From contig JAWKUA010000012.1 in NCBI GenBank assembly GCA_041398785.1, positions 167,649-231,648 on the forward strand: a stretch of DNA of 64,000 bases. Direction: 5' to 3'. Source of the stretch: Planctomycetaceae bacterium. GTDB lineage: Bacteria > Planctomycetota > Planctomycetia > Planctomycetales > Planctomycetaceae. Position numbers and translations under genes: made by a program. The notes under the pieces are model-generated. The model had not been told where the DNA came from. It ran no database searches and worked only from the letters and a program-made list of their open reading frames with translations. Below, in pieces: positions 35,601 through 44,570 of the stretch (position 1 is the stretch's first letter; each line of letters starts with the position of its first letter).

Positions 35601-37494
35601 GGATGTCGCCGGCGCCGGTCACATGTAGCCCGCCACCGTTACCGGGATTCGCGGCCGCTCCGTCACCGATGTCGATTCCCGCGCTGTTGCCGGCAAGCGT
35701 CGCACCGGTCAGCGTCACGCCCAATCCTGCACCGGAGGCGTCTTCGATGCCGCCGCCCGCGCGGTTGGCCGTGTTGCCGGTGATTGACGAACCGGAGATC
35801 GTCAGAATTCCGCCGGCCGCGTTGAAGATCCCGCCGCCGCTGCCGGACGTTCCGCTGGCCACGTTGCCGCTGATGACCGTGCCGTTCTGAATCGTGACCG
35901 ACGCGCCGTTGTTGAACAGGCCGCCGCCGCCTTCGGTCGCGGATGTTCCGGTCGCCGTGTTTCCGGAAATCGCCACGCTGTCGATTGTTGCCGTCGTCGA
36001 CGTGCCGCTGGTCGAATTGTCGATCAGGATCCCGCCGCCAATCGAAGCGGAGTTTCCGGAAATCGTGCCGCCGGTGATGCCCAGAGTTTCCACTTCCGTC
36101 ACCCACAGACCGCGACCCGGCGTGCTGACCAGTGCAACACCGGTCAGTTGCACGTCGTCCGTGGCGGCCGTTCCGCCGTTGATAATCAAAGACGCCACCC
36201 AGGCCGCGTCCAGAGCATTCACCGCGAGGGCATCTCCCTGATTGCCGAGGTTAATGGTCAGCGAATTCGTCGGGTTGGGGATGATCGTGTCTTCAATCGT
36301 GGTGCCGTTGTCGATCAGCTCAATTTCGCCGGCATTCGTGCTGTCCTGCAGAACTGCGTTGTTCGCGGCGTCGGCGGGCAGGTTCAGAATCGTATCGGCC
36401 GAATCGCCGGCCGTGACTGGTTCCAGTCCGGTGAACGTGATCATCGCGCCGTCGACATCGATCGAACCGTTGTTTCCGTCGGCGGACGTTGTCGTGTAGC
36501 TGATCGTCTGAGTCGTAAACGTTCCCAGCACTGTCAGCGAATCACCGCCGCTGGCACCGTTTTGTGTGCCTCCGTCGAATGTCAGGCCGCCGGGGACGGG
36601 ATTGCCGCCGGAGAAGTCCACGGTGACCGAATCGTCGCCGTCACGTCCGTTGATCGTGATCGGCCCGGTGATATTCGCCAGCGGAATTGTGATCGTTCCG
36701 GTGCCGCTGCCGGCAACCCCGGTTCCCGTCGCGGTGAATGTCGCGCCGTTGGTGATCACCAGATCGGTTCCGCTGACCGCCAGGTTCAGGCTGTCGTCGG
36801 TGGTTCCGCTCAGGTCAGTGATCGTCAGGTTTCCGTCGCTCAGCGCCACGTGAGCGTTCGACGTCGATTGCACAGGAATCAACTGTGCGCGGATTTCTCC
36901 CGAACCGATCGTGGCACTGTGAATGTTGATGTACAGCGCATTGTCAAACAGCATTTCTTCCTGTGCATCAGACAGGGTCCACATGCCGGAGAATGATCCG
37001 GTCAGCGAGGTGGAACCCGCGGTATGCGTACCGGCGTCGACGAGGTTGAACAGAATACCGGCGTTCATGTTCGCGGCGTCCGGTGCCAGCACGAGTCCCG
37101 GACCGTGAATGTGGGCCGCGCCAAACGCGCTTTCCAGATCGTTGAATCCGAAGTCCGCTCCGTAGGCGAACTCAAATGACAGCACGTTGGTTGCTTCGTC
37201 ATAGGTGATTCCGCCGCCGGTTTCGTTACCGGATGCCACGCTGGCATTGGGAGTGCCTTCGTTCAGCCCCGACAACCCGGCCGCGTGGTCGGCGGTGTAC
37301 GGGTTCGCGCTGACGTTCAGGGCTCCGCTGAGCGGCGAAAGATCGATCAGCGTCAGCAGGCATCGATCTTCCAGCATCTCCGTCGCCCCCGATCGAAGCT
37401 GCCGAGTTCGCAGCAGCCGTCGTCGGCTTTCGACTCGCCGGTTGTCTGAGTGTTGAATGCGATGCGAAAGGTGAGTCAGCCAGGTTCTGAACAT
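32686..37494 (-). CDS. Giant surface protein: CHRD, parallel beta-helix and SdrD-like domains
   Basis: A 1602-residue exoprotein from the ATG at 37494 (GGGAGA upstream). The N-terminus is basic and has MLEDRCLLT, the LEPR-XLL-like motif of large planctomycete exoproteins. Next comes a CHRD-type domain ('LSPLSGALNVSANPYTADH' to 'GSGEIRAQL'), then ~700 residues of Gly/Asn-rich beta-helix repeats (GGGLWN, GGGIFNNGG, TISGN) forming three near-identical blocks, ending with a choice-of-anchor-type 'GSPAINAG..DQRGVARPQG'. The C-terminal third has SdrD-like B repeats alternating with three copies of a module holding YILPDG and WDR. It probably acts in adhesion or as surface-layer material. It has no visible C-terminal sorting signal. 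Confidence 0.85.
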   Translation of the reverse strand: MFRTWLTHLSHRIQHSDNRRVESRRRLLRTRQLRSGATEMLEDRCLLTLIDLSPLSGALNVSANPYTADHAAGLSGLNEGTPNASVASGNETGGGITYDEATNVLSFEFAYGADFGFNDLESAFGAAHIHGPGLVLAPDAANMNAGILFNLVDAGTHTAGSTSLTGSFSGMWTLSDAQEEMLFDNALYINIHSATIGSGEIRAQLIPVQSTSNAHVALSDGNLTITDLSGTTDDSLNLAVSGTDLVITNGATFTATGTGVAGSGTGTITIPLANITGPITINGRDGDDSVTVDFSGGNPVPGGLTFDGGTQNGASGGDSLTVLGTFTTQTISYTTTSADGNNGSIDVDGAMITFTGLEPVTAGDSADTILNLPADAANNAVLQDSTNAGEIELIDNGTTIEDTIIPNPTNSLTINLGNQGDALAVNALDAAWVASLIINGGTAATDDVQLTGVALVSTPGRGLWVTEVETLGITGGTISGNSASIGGGILIDNSTSGTSTTATIDSVAISGNTATGTSATEGGGGLFNNGASVTIQNGTVISGNVASGTSGSGGGIFNAAGGILTISGSSITGNTANRAGGGIEDASGAGLGVTLTGATLAGNSAGIDIGDGAAANPGNGGGLHVTGAGDILIDGGTINGNVAALEGGGLWNGTGTMTIQNGTVISGNTASGDAADDGGGGIFNNGGTLTIDGTASAVTISGNLADGTAGSGGGIFSTDGMVSITGASILSNSANRAGGGIEVVEGTLLLTDTSLTGNDVDGTAAGTPNPGNGGGIHITGAANTTVSGGMISNNHAANEGGGLWNNTGTMTIQDAAEIDANTASGNAATNGGGGIFNNGGTLIVDGSNGAVVISNNAADGTAGSGGGIFNDDAGTLTISFTVIQSNGASRAGGGIEDNSSGSTSVTSSTLTGNSAGPGPGNGGALHITANSGVTISNSTISGNSAANEGGGLWNSSQGTLTILNSTITGNHADSGGNGGGLFTDSGGATGLTNTIVAGNDSGAGNTPDDIAGDSVAGVSFNNLIGDAASSGGLTDGTDGNLVGDSGAGTIDIALVLNPVLADNGGLTPTHALIVGSPAINAGMDLSGSGITLDQRGVARPQGTAYDIGAAEIEIFTVTGRKFLDLNGDGARLPQSVVDLNLFAQNGNFFPNTYGGQEKWVRSSGLDWHFILPDGTFTRWDRTPGMLSGTVVANLNVRYYIDPFLLTESDSEPYLNGWTIELLDSMGMVIDTAVTADIDLDNSGTIDPETERGVYRFQVVMQPSVSIREVQQTGYRQSSGPGPDADTALMLDDTLNLRYTGNYFTNFGGLFENWLRTDTGWVYILPDGKVFEWDRTSGGNRGPLMGTEIAQLDPIYHASPQLLWDAVDPVINTAGSGQAAGPTFGNYQPVVISGRVFEDLDRSGSRQAGEPYTNNQIVQLLDRANHVVAEVSTADVDLDNSNSIDPETERGIYEFANLVPGTYTVRHELQDGTFETTPFASPFAPVAYRIDQQLDLVFTGDFFENFGTEKERWLFSRRLREWVYIKADGSLFQWDRASGPAPGALSGTFIARLDNSYYVNPETLYDAQPLSLRVISGDSVAGYDFGFYDIDRAFEDFDNFGNG

Positions 37495-37931
37495 GAAGGT
37501 TCTCCCGAAGTGCGGGCGTCGCGAATGGAGTTGCGGATGCCGAAGTGACAGCGCGGAGATCAGGTGGCATCCTTCGCGTGATCCGTCCGAACCGTCTAAC
37601 TGATACGGTGCCCACGGCGACGGAAAAAAACAAGCGACTGACTTCGACACAATCTCCATTCGAAGCGAAACGAAGGCCGCCGGTTGCCCGCAAACGCTGC
37701 CTGGATTCCCCGGTTTTCGGGACCGTTATTTCCTGGATGACTCGCAGTTCAATTCTGTGTCGGACATTCGGCCGCGGGTGCGACGAAACAGGCGATTCCT
37801 GCCGAATGAACGGTGGCAGCGGCAGGTTCGTGCCGATTCCTGATGATGGCAGAAGGACTTGAATCTGCATCAGCTACGGAGGCTTTCGCAACTGCCAGTT
37901 TCCGTCGATGCGTCGCAGAAAGGAAGTCGCC
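37495..37931. other. Divergent intergenic region
   Basis: This 437-bp gap separates the giant exoprotein gene (minus) from the Cys-rich lipoprotein gene (plus), so it must hold both promoters. I see no clear -10/-35 pair, operator or hairpin in it. The ribosome site for the plus-strand gene, AGGAAG, stands 5 bases before its ATG. Confidence 0.4.
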
Positions 37932-38885
37932 ATGCGACTGACACACCGAACACTGGCTATCGCCGCGATCAGCGCCGTCGTCTGCGGATGTTCCGCCGAT
38001 CGTGCGTACACGCCGGCGACTCCGCTTCGCAGCACCGTGCAGCCCGCGCCGCGTTCTGAACACGATCCGCCGGCGAATCCGGTTCCCCGTCAGGATTTCA
38101 GCGAACCGCCGATGGTGCCTCCGGCAATTGGTGTGTCGCGAATTAAGCGTGTTGGGTTTCTGACGGAGCTTCGCGAAGGATTCTCCCGACCGGTCCATTC
38201 CTATTCCGTTTCATCCGGCAACTGCGGCTCACAGGATGCTGTCTGCGGCGACGCGTGCGTTCCCGGTGAAAAGCCTGCCTGTGTTCGCCGGCACCGCTGC
38301 GGTCTTCTGAAGCGGCTGTGTTTCTGGAAGCGACATCGACATCCTGTGTGTCGTCTGCACCCGGAATGTGCCGAACCGCTTGTGCTGCATTCTGGCAACG
38401 GATGCGGTGCGAACAACGGATGCGGTGCGGGTGGCGGATGCGGTGAACTGTCGCGAAACAGCGGCTGCGGAGACTGCGGACTGATTGCTCCCGACACCAA
38501 CCGACAGTTGCCGGGAGCAGGGCACACGCTGGGTGCTCGTCCCTTGACGGATCGGCTGGCCGATCCCTTCGTCCACGATGCTCCGCCGGTCGCCGACGAC
38601 ACTGAATTTTACACGTTCCCGGAATCGGATGTGATTCCACCGGCGCCAGTGACGCAGGATGCCGAACTGCAGCCAACGCCGATACCCGTGCATCCGCAGT
38701 CCGTCACAAGTGGCGAACTGCCTTTGTGGCCGCGTCGCTGCACCGGCGGCACTGCTTCGTCGGCCTTTGTTCCGGAGCTGTCCGATCTTTCCGAGCCTTC
38801 GGCGACCGAATCTTCGAACGTTACTCGGTCTGCGGGTATCGTGATTCAGCCGGCTCTGCGAGCGGGCGATACCATGCTTCGCTGA
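37932..38885 (+). CDS. Cys/Gly-rich lipoprotein of unknown function
   Basis: A 317-residue protein from the ATG at 37932 with AGGAAG upstream. A signal peptide ends in the lipobox VVCGC, so it should be lipid-anchored. The mature protein is Pro-rich, then has a Cys-rich block with CGSQDAVCGDACVPG, CVRRHRCGLLKRLCFW and a run of NGCG-type repeats (NGCGANNGCGAGGGCGEL), about 20 cysteines in all, followed by a Pro/Thr-rich tail. I do not recognise the family. The Cys pairs suggest metal binding or multiple disulfides. It is followed by a strong terminator. Confidence 0.7.
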   Translation: MRLTHRTLAIAAISAVVCGCSADRAYTPATPLRSTVQPAPRSEHDPPANPVPRQDFSEPPMVPPAIGVSRIKRVGFLTELREGFSRPVHSYSVSSGNCGSQDAVCGDACVPGEKPACVRRHRCGLLKRLCFWKRHRHPVCRLHPECAEPLVLHSGNGCGANNGCGAGGGCGELSRNSGCGDCGLIAPDTNRQLPGAGHTLGARPLTDRLADPFVHDAPPVADDTEFYTFPESDVIPPAPVTQDAELQPTPIPVHPQSVTSGELPLWPRRCTGGTASSAFVPELSDLSEPSATESSNVTRSAGIVIQPALRAGDTMLR

Positions 38886-38914
38886 CCGATTTACTGACTG
38901 CGATGAATGCTGAC

Positions 38915-38946
38915 GGGCGGCCGATCTCCGGCCGCCCTTTTTATTT
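38915..38946 (+). terminator. Rho-independent terminator of the Cys-rich lipoprotein gene
   Basis: GGGCGGCCG (38915-38923) pairs with CGGCCGCCC (38929-38937) around a 5-base loop, followed by TTTTTATTTT. It overlaps the 3' end of the convergent RND pump gene. The T-tract is on the plus strand, so it serves the lipoprotein gene. Confidence 0.85.
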
Positions 38947-41900
38947 TCCGGTCGCCGCAGCGGAACCAGTTGCCGTTGTCGCGGCGGTCGCGCCGTAGAT
39001 CCTGCGGCTGGCGAACCAGGGATAGATGGCCGGCACAACCAGCGACGTCAGCAGCGTCGAGGTGATGAGCCCGCCGATCACGACAGTGGCCAGCGGTCGC
39101 TGCATTTCCGCTCCGTCGCTGGTGGACAGCGCCATCGGCAGGAATCCCAGACTGGCGACAAGTGCAGTCATCAAAACGGGACGAAGGCGGGAATACGCCG
39201 TTTCACGAGTCGCGGTTTTCAGCGGCACGCCTTCAAACAGCATTCGTTCTGCCGCGCTGACCCAAACCAGGCCATTCAGCACGGCGACGCCAAACAGGGC
39301 GATGAACCCGACGCCTGCGGATATGCTGAACGGCATGTCTCGCAGCTTCAGCGCGAACACACCGCCGGACGCTGCCATCGGCACGGCAAGAAAGATCAGA
39401 AACGCCAGCTTCGGCGACTGAAACGTCGTGTACAGCAGCAGGAAGATCAGCAGCAGCACCAGCGGCGTAATCAGAACCAGACGCCGACTGGCGGACTGCA
39501 GGTTTTCGAAATCACCGCCCCAGCGAATTTCATAGCCGGGAGGCAGCCGGACCTGATCGGCCACCGCGCGCTGTGCTTCGCTGACGAACGTGGCCACGTC
39601 GCGGCCGCGGACGTTTGCCGACACAAACGTGCGACGCCGGTTGGACTCGTGTTCGACGCTCGGCGGTGTCTCTTCCATCCGGATCTCCGCAAGTTCGCGC
39701 AGAGGAACCGGCTTGCCTCCCGCGGAGGCCACCGGCAACTGTTCCAGCCGCTGAACTTCGGCTCGCCAGTCTTCCGGCACGCGTACCAGAATCGGAAACC
39801 GCGCGCGGCCTTCAAAGATCGTGCCGACCCGATAACCGCCCAGAGAAGCGACTACGTCCATCACCTTCTGTGCTTCAAGACCGTAGCGAGCCAGTGCCTG
39901 GCGGTCAGGCAGAATCGTCAGTGTTGTCAGGTTGGCCTGGTAATCCGCCTTGACGTCGACGGCTCCCGGAATGTCGCGCAGGACGCGTTCGACCTGCTTC
40001 GATTTGTCCGCCAGCATTGCCAGGTCATCTCCGTAAAGCAGCACGGCGACGTCTGCTTTGACACCCGCGACCAACTCGTCCACGCGCATTTCGATCGGCT
40101 GAGTAAACCCGAACGCGACGCCCGGAACCCGGCTGTTGAGCAGTTCGGACATTTCCTCGATCAGGTCATCGCGATTGACGCCTTCGCGCCACTGGTCGTG
40201 AGGCTCCAGGATGACCCAAACGTCGGTCTGGTGAACTCCCATGACGTCGTTGGCGATCTCCGGCCGGCCGGTTTTGCAGAACGCCGTCTTCACTTCCGGC
40301 AGGCCGATCAGTTCCTGTTCAATGCGAGTTGACATTTCGATCGCGCCTTCCAGCGACGCACTGGGCAGCCGCACGGCTTCGATCAGCAGGTCTCCTTCTT
40401 CCAGACGCGGCATGAATTCCGCTCCCAGATTTAATCCCACCGGGATACTGGCGGCAAAGACAAACAGGGCGGTCATTGCTGTCGTCACCGGATGGGCGAT
40501 GGCTCGCGAAACGACCGGCGCGTAGAACCATTTGATCCACCGCACCAGGAACACGTCTTTATCCGACATTTTTCGCGGCAGCGCCAGCGACGCCATCGCG
40601 GGCATCAGCGTCATGGACAGAATCAGAGAACCGCCAAGTGCGAACAACACGGTCAGAGCCATCGGCCGGAACAGTTTCCCTTCGGTTCCCTGCAGCATCA
40701 GAATCGGCAGGTAGACGATGCAGATGATCAGTTCGCCGAACATTGTGGGTTTACGAACTTCGATGCACGCATCACGAATCACGGCCATGCGGCTGCGGCC
40801 GTCGGCGTTGTGCGACAGGCGATGCATGCAGTTTTCCACCATGATCACGGACGAGTCCACGATCAGGCCGAAGTCGATCGCGCCCAGACTCATCAGGCTG
40901 GCGGTGATGCCGAAGGTGTGCATCATGTTGGTGGCGAACAGCATCGACAGCGGAATGGCCAGTGCCACAATGACGCCGGCTCGAAAACTTCCCAGCATCA
41001 CCAGCAGAACAAAAATCACCAGCAGTCCGCCTTCGATCAGATTCGTCATCACGGTTTTCAGAGTCCGCCCGATCAGCGCGGACCTGTCGTAGGTGATTTC
41101 AATCGACACGCCGTGCGGCAGAGTCGGCTGAAGCTGATCCAGCCGTTCCTTGACGCGACCGACGACTTCGCGCGAATTTTCACCGATCAGCATCATGACC
41201 AGGCCCGTGACGGCTTCACCGCGAGCGTCCCGTGTGACGGCACCCTGTCGCGTCATCGGCGCGGTGCAGACCTCGGCGATGTCGCGCACCAGAATCGGGG
41301 TGCCTCCCGGTTCGCGGCGCACCACGATCTGTTCGATGTCCGAAATTCCCTGCAGCAGCGCCTGGCCGCGCAGGAATCGCTGTTCGTCGTGATGCACCAC
41401 GTAGCCGCCGCCGGCCGCCGCGTTGTTGGATTCGATCACGGTGAACAGTTCATCCAGCGTGATCGAATAGCTGTTCAGCTTTTCGGGATTCGGACGAATC
41501 TCGAACGTCTTGTAGAATCCGCCGTGGGTGTTGATTTCTGTGACGCCGTGAACCTCGCGAAGCTTGGGAGCGATGTCCCATTCCAGAATCGTGCGCAGGT
41601 CCATCGGGGAATACGCCGCGCCGCGAACTTCGAACTGCAGGATTTCGCCAAGTGCCGTTGTCAGCGGGCCGAGTTCCGGTGTCCCGTAGCCGGGGGGAAT
41701 CTGCGAAGCCGCGGAACTAAGGCGTTCAGACACAACTTGTCGCGCGAAGAAAATGTCAGTGCCCTCGTCGAAGACAATCGTGACGACGGAGATGCCGAAC
41801 TTCGACACACTGCGAAGTTCTTCGACGTTCGGCAAACCGCCCATCGTGGCTTCCACCGGATACGTCACGTAACGTTCGACTTCGACCGGTGACAGCGATC

Positions 41901-42060
41901 CGGCGTCGGTGATGACAGTCACCTGCACGTTGGTCATGTCCGGCACGGCATCGATCGGCAGCGACAGCGCGGCGTTGACTCCCGCCACCGCCATCAGCAG
42001 CGTCAGTGCCAGTACAAGAAAACGGTTTTCCAGCGAGAATTCGATCAGTCGGGCGAGCAT
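38941..42060 (-). CDS. CzcA/CusA-family heavy-metal RND efflux pump
   Basis: A 1039-residue inner-membrane proton/metal antiporter. It starts with the typical 'MLARLIEFSLENRFLVLALTLLMAVAGV' helix, and the two-fold repeat of six helices each side of large periplasmic loops is clear. The central helix has the charged relay D-FGLIV-D-SSVIMV-EN (GAIDFGLIVDSSVIMVEN), which is the divalent-cation (Czc/Cnr-like) pattern rather than the copper/silver pattern. It would expel Zn, Co, Cd, Ni or a similar metal from the periplasm through the adjacent fusion protein and TolC. The metal cannot be set from sequence alone. It lies 55 bases after the fusion-protein gene. Confidence 0.95.
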   Translation of the reverse strand: MLARLIEFSLENRFLVLALTLLMAVAGVNAALSLPIDAVPDMTNVQVTVITDAGSLSPVEVERYVTYPVEATMGGLPNVEELRSVSKFGISVVTIVFDEGTDIFFARQVVSERLSSAASQIPPGYGTPELGPLTTALGEILQFEVRGAAYSPMDLRTILEWDIAPKLREVHGVTEINTHGGFYKTFEIRPNPEKLNSYSITLDELFTVIESNNAAAGGGYVVHHDEQRFLRGQALLQGISDIEQIVVRREPGGTPILVRDIAEVCTAPMTRQGAVTRDARGEAVTGLVMMLIGENSREVVGRVKERLDQLQPTLPHGVSIEITYDRSALIGRTLKTVMTNLIEGGLLVIFVLLVMLGSFRAGVIVALAIPLSMLFATNMMHTFGITASLMSLGAIDFGLIVDSSVIMVENCMHRLSHNADGRSRMAVIRDACIEVRKPTMFGELIICIVYLPILMLQGTEGKLFRPMALTVLFALGGSLILSMTLMPAMASLALPRKMSDKDVFLVRWIKWFYAPVVSRAIAHPVTTAMTALFVFAASIPVGLNLGAEFMPRLEEGDLLIEAVRLPSASLEGAIEMSTRIEQELIGLPEVKTAFCKTGRPEIANDVMGVHQTDVWVILEPHDQWREGVNRDDLIEEMSELLNSRVPGVAFGFTQPIEMRVDELVAGVKADVAVLLYGDDLAMLADKSKQVERVLRDIPGAVDVKADYQANLTTLTILPDRQALARYGLEAQKVMDVVASLGGYRVGTIFEGRARFPILVRVPEDWRAEVQRLEQLPVASAGGKPVPLRELAEIRMEETPPSVEHESNRRRTFVSANVRGRDVATFVSEAQRAVADQVRLPPGYEIRWGGDFENLQSASRRLVLITPLVLLLIFLLLYTTFQSPKLAFLIFLAVPMAASGGVFALKLRDMPFSISAGVGFIALFGVAVLNGLVWVSAAERMLFEGVPLKTATRETAYSRLRPVLMTALVASLGFLPMALSTSDGAEMQRPLATVVIGGLITSTLLTSLVVPAIYPWFASRRIYGATAATTATGSAAATGK

Positions 42061-42115
42061 GGGATCGTGGCTTCAGAAGGCAATCGGGAATCGCAGGCGA
42101 AATTCGGCGGGCGTT

Positions 42116-43624
42116 CTATTCCTCACCCTCCAGCAGCAGTTCACTCTTCAGATAGAACGCGTCTGACGAAAGGACCTGCTGGCCTTCTGTCAGCCCGCTG
42201 ACGATCTCGACCATGTCGTCAGAGCGGCGACCGGTGATCACGTCAGCTTTCCGGAACTTCCGTTCGCCCTGAGGCACAAAGACGAACGCTTTGCCGTCGT
42301 GTTCGACGATGGCGCTTTCGGGAATGCAGAGTGCATCGATGGCGTCTCCGGTCGGGATGGTGGCCTGAGTGAACATGCCCGGCCGCAGCAGTCCGTCCTG
42401 GTTGTCGACTTCCGCGATCAGCGGAACGGCGTTGGTTTCGGGATCCACTTCCCGGCCGACGAAGTACACGCGGGCGGTCAGCGAAGTTTGTGTTTCGGTC
42501 GGCAGACTGAGCCGGATTTCATCGCCGGGCAGAAGTTTCAGCGCCGCGAATTCGTGTTCGCGCAGGTCGGCGGCCACCCACAGTGTTGCCGTATTCGCCA
42601 GCACAAAGACAGCGTCACCAACCGCCACACGTTCCGACGGTGCAAACGCCCGTTTTTCAATTGTGCCGGCGAACGGTGCTTTGATCTCCACGTGCGACAG
42701 TGGTTCCGGCGATGCATCGGACGGTACGGCTGCGGCAGTTTCGGCAGCCGCATTTGCGGCGGGCTTTGCGGAGTTGTCCGCGCTGCCCAGAAGAGTTCGT
42801 ACGTTTTGACGTCGCAGGTCCAGACGCCGCTGAGCATCCTCAACCAGATTTTGCGCGGCGCGACATTGCTGCCGGGCATCGAATTTTGACTGTTCCAGCA
42901 GGGCCGACAGCTTCGCGGCCGTTGTGTCGCGTTCACTGAGCCGTTCGCGGACGACTCGCGCGGACAAAGCCCCGCGGGCTCCGTCATCGCTGATCGCATC
43001 GGCCATTTGTTCCGCCAGCAGCAGTTCGGAATACGCGGTCAGCAGCGTCTGTCGCACCGAACCCAGCGACACGTCGCGAAACTGTTCGCGAATCTGATCG
43101 GCTTCCTTTCGGTCGTGGATAGCCGCGGCCAGCGCCGTCAGCCCGTCGAAGGTTGTCTGTTCCCATTGCAGCTTTTCCTGAGCCAGCCGCAGATCCGCTT
43201 CACTCTGCATGACGTCAGCGCGGGCATGGCCGACTTCCGGACTGCTCAAAATCGCCAGTACCTGACCGGGGGCGACGTGGTCTCCCGGTTTGACCAGAAC
43301 GTCGGTCAGAATGCCGGGCGTTGCGACTCGAACTTCAACATGCCGCCGGTCGTCGTATTGCAGTCTGGCCGGCACCACGCTTGTCGGCTGCAGCCGTCGC
43401 CGTTCTGCGGTTGCCACCTGCAGACTCAGCGCGGCCGCTTTCGGTTCCGGAAGCACAACGACATCGGCTGCCGCATCGGCGTCATCGGAACCCTCGGCCG
43501 CGGCGACCGCGTCCGCAGCGTTGTCGACGTCTGCTGTTGAACCGGTCCATAACCACCACAGCACGGCGGTGCCGCAAACGGCGATCGTAATGAACGTCAG
43601 CAACGCAGATATGCGAGAATTCAT
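42116..43624 (-). CDS. RND efflux periplasmic adaptor (CzcB/CusB-like membrane fusion protein)
   Basis: A 502-residue protein with one N-terminal membrane anchor (about 8-27) and an acidic, Asp/Ala-rich linker. The lipoyl half-motifs are 'GILTDVLVKPGDHVAPGQVLAILSSPEV' and 'IKAPFAGTIEKRAFAPSERVAVGDAVFVLANTATLWVAADLREHEFAALK', separated by a long alpha hairpin. The beta-barrel region holds 'TARVYFVGREVDPETNAVPLIAEVDNQDGLLRPGMFTQATIP'. It links the pump at 38941-42060 with the outer-membrane channel at 45547-47304. No His/Met-rich metallochaperone tail is seen. Confidence 0.93.
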   Translation of the reverse strand: MNSRISALLTFITIAVCGTAVLWWLWTGSTADVDNAADAVAAAEGSDDADAAADVVVLPEPKAAALSLQVATAERRRLQPTSVVPARLQYDDRRHVEVRVATPGILTDVLVKPGDHVAPGQVLAILSSPEVGHARADVMQSEADLRLAQEKLQWEQTTFDGLTALAAAIHDRKEADQIREQFRDVSLGSVRQTLLTAYSELLLAEQMADAISDDGARGALSARVVRERLSERDTTAAKLSALLEQSKFDARQQCRAAQNLVEDAQRRLDLRRQNVRTLLGSADNSAKPAANAAAETAAAVPSDASPEPLSHVEIKAPFAGTIEKRAFAPSERVAVGDAVFVLANTATLWVAADLREHEFAALKLLPGDEIRLSLPTETQTSLTARVYFVGREVDPETNAVPLIAEVDNQDGLLRPGMFTQATIPTGDAIDALCIPESAIVEHDGKAFVFVPQGERKFRKADVITGRRSDDMVEIVSGLTEGQQVLSSDAFYLKSELLLEGEE

Positions 43625-43874
43625 GGACGGAATCTTTGCAGGATGATGAGTGATGGACGGTCGCGGGCAGCAAGCTGCGGAACAATGCGAGTCGGTGCGA
43701 ACTCCGGTTCCCCGGCTGGCGGACAGAACAGGTTCGGACTTTGCGAAGCGGGCCTTCGGGCGTCTGTGCCGAGCACGTCACGTCAGCAGCAGAGCAAGCG
43801 ATACTCGGCGACGGCGACCACGGAGGCGTGCCGCGGAACAGGCAACTGAAGAACAGCCGTGAATGCGACCCTTC

Positions 43875-44357
43875 TTAGCGCAAAGCGACGCCGGTCAACG
43901 CGCACATCGGCGCGGACCCGGCAAACGACTGCAGGAAGGATCCGGCGTCTCCTGAGCATGGCCGGCGCTGTCGTGGTTCAGCGGCATTCAAGCGATACAA
44001 CGCGGCTGAAATCTGATCGTCCATGTCAAGATCCGGTGCCGCCATATTCCCGGAACTCTGTGCCGTGACGACGGCGAATGCAGCCGTCAGATCGACCGGC
44101 ACTTCCGGCCACGACGCCTCGTCATCATCGTTCGGCGGCTGATCGGGCATTGCCAGGTGCCAGTGCCATTTGTTGTCGCAGCCGTCTTCCGGGCACTCGT
44201 GGAACGCTGCGATGTGCCGGGCATAGCGGACCGCGCTGTTCCGCAGCGATTCGTGATGATGCACAATCGGCACCGGTCCCCGCCACGCGCAAACACATAG
44301 CAGCAGGCACAGCAGCCGCTGAGTTCCCGGTGTTCGTGATAAAGGCGAAGCGGACAT
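43875..44357 (-). CDS. Small secreted His/Cys-rich protein within the metal-efflux operon
   Basis: A 160-residue protein from the ATG at 44357; the frame could begin at 44411, but the signal peptide (LLCLLLCVCAWRGPVPIV) fits the later Met. The mature part opens with HHHE, then H, H-E-C-PEDG-C and WHWHL, giving at least seven His and two Cys in about 50 residues; an acidic NDDDEASWPE patch follows. These residues could bind the metal handled by the efflux pump. No named family was recognised. It sits between the NhaR-like regulator gene and the adaptor gene on the same strand. Confidence 0.65.
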   Translation of the reverse strand: MSASPLSRTPGTQRLLCLLLCVCAWRGPVPIVHHHESLRNSAVRYARHIAAFHECPEDGCDNKWHWHLAMPDQPPNDDDEASWPEVPVDLTAAFAVVTAQSSGNMAAPDLDMDDQISAALYRLNAAEPRQRRPCSGDAGSFLQSFAGSAPMCALTGVALR

Positions 44358-44570
44358 GGGCACGAATTCAAAAGCGTCCGGTTGGACAGCTTGCCGACGG
44401 GCACCGGACATTATCGACCGTGCCGCACGTCGGTGGCAACCGGAAACCGGTCGTTCGTCGCATTAGTCCCGCAATCGCGAACCAGATATCGAGGCGACAA
44501 CCGGCCTTCGCGACAGCACCGGGACCAAACTCTTCCCCGCCGGCATTACCGTCGACGATTCGGCATCGAC

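Noticed and set aside
34223..36853. Several Pro-rich plus-strand frames opposite the beta-helix repeats of the giant exoprotein
   Set aside because: They mirror the Gly/Asn-rich repeats on the other strand and have no starts with ribosome sites.
40492..41892. A long plus-strand open frame (466 codons) opposite the RND pump gene
   Set aside because: His/Gln/Arg-rich composition without any family motif; it is the antisense shadow of a GC-rich real gene.
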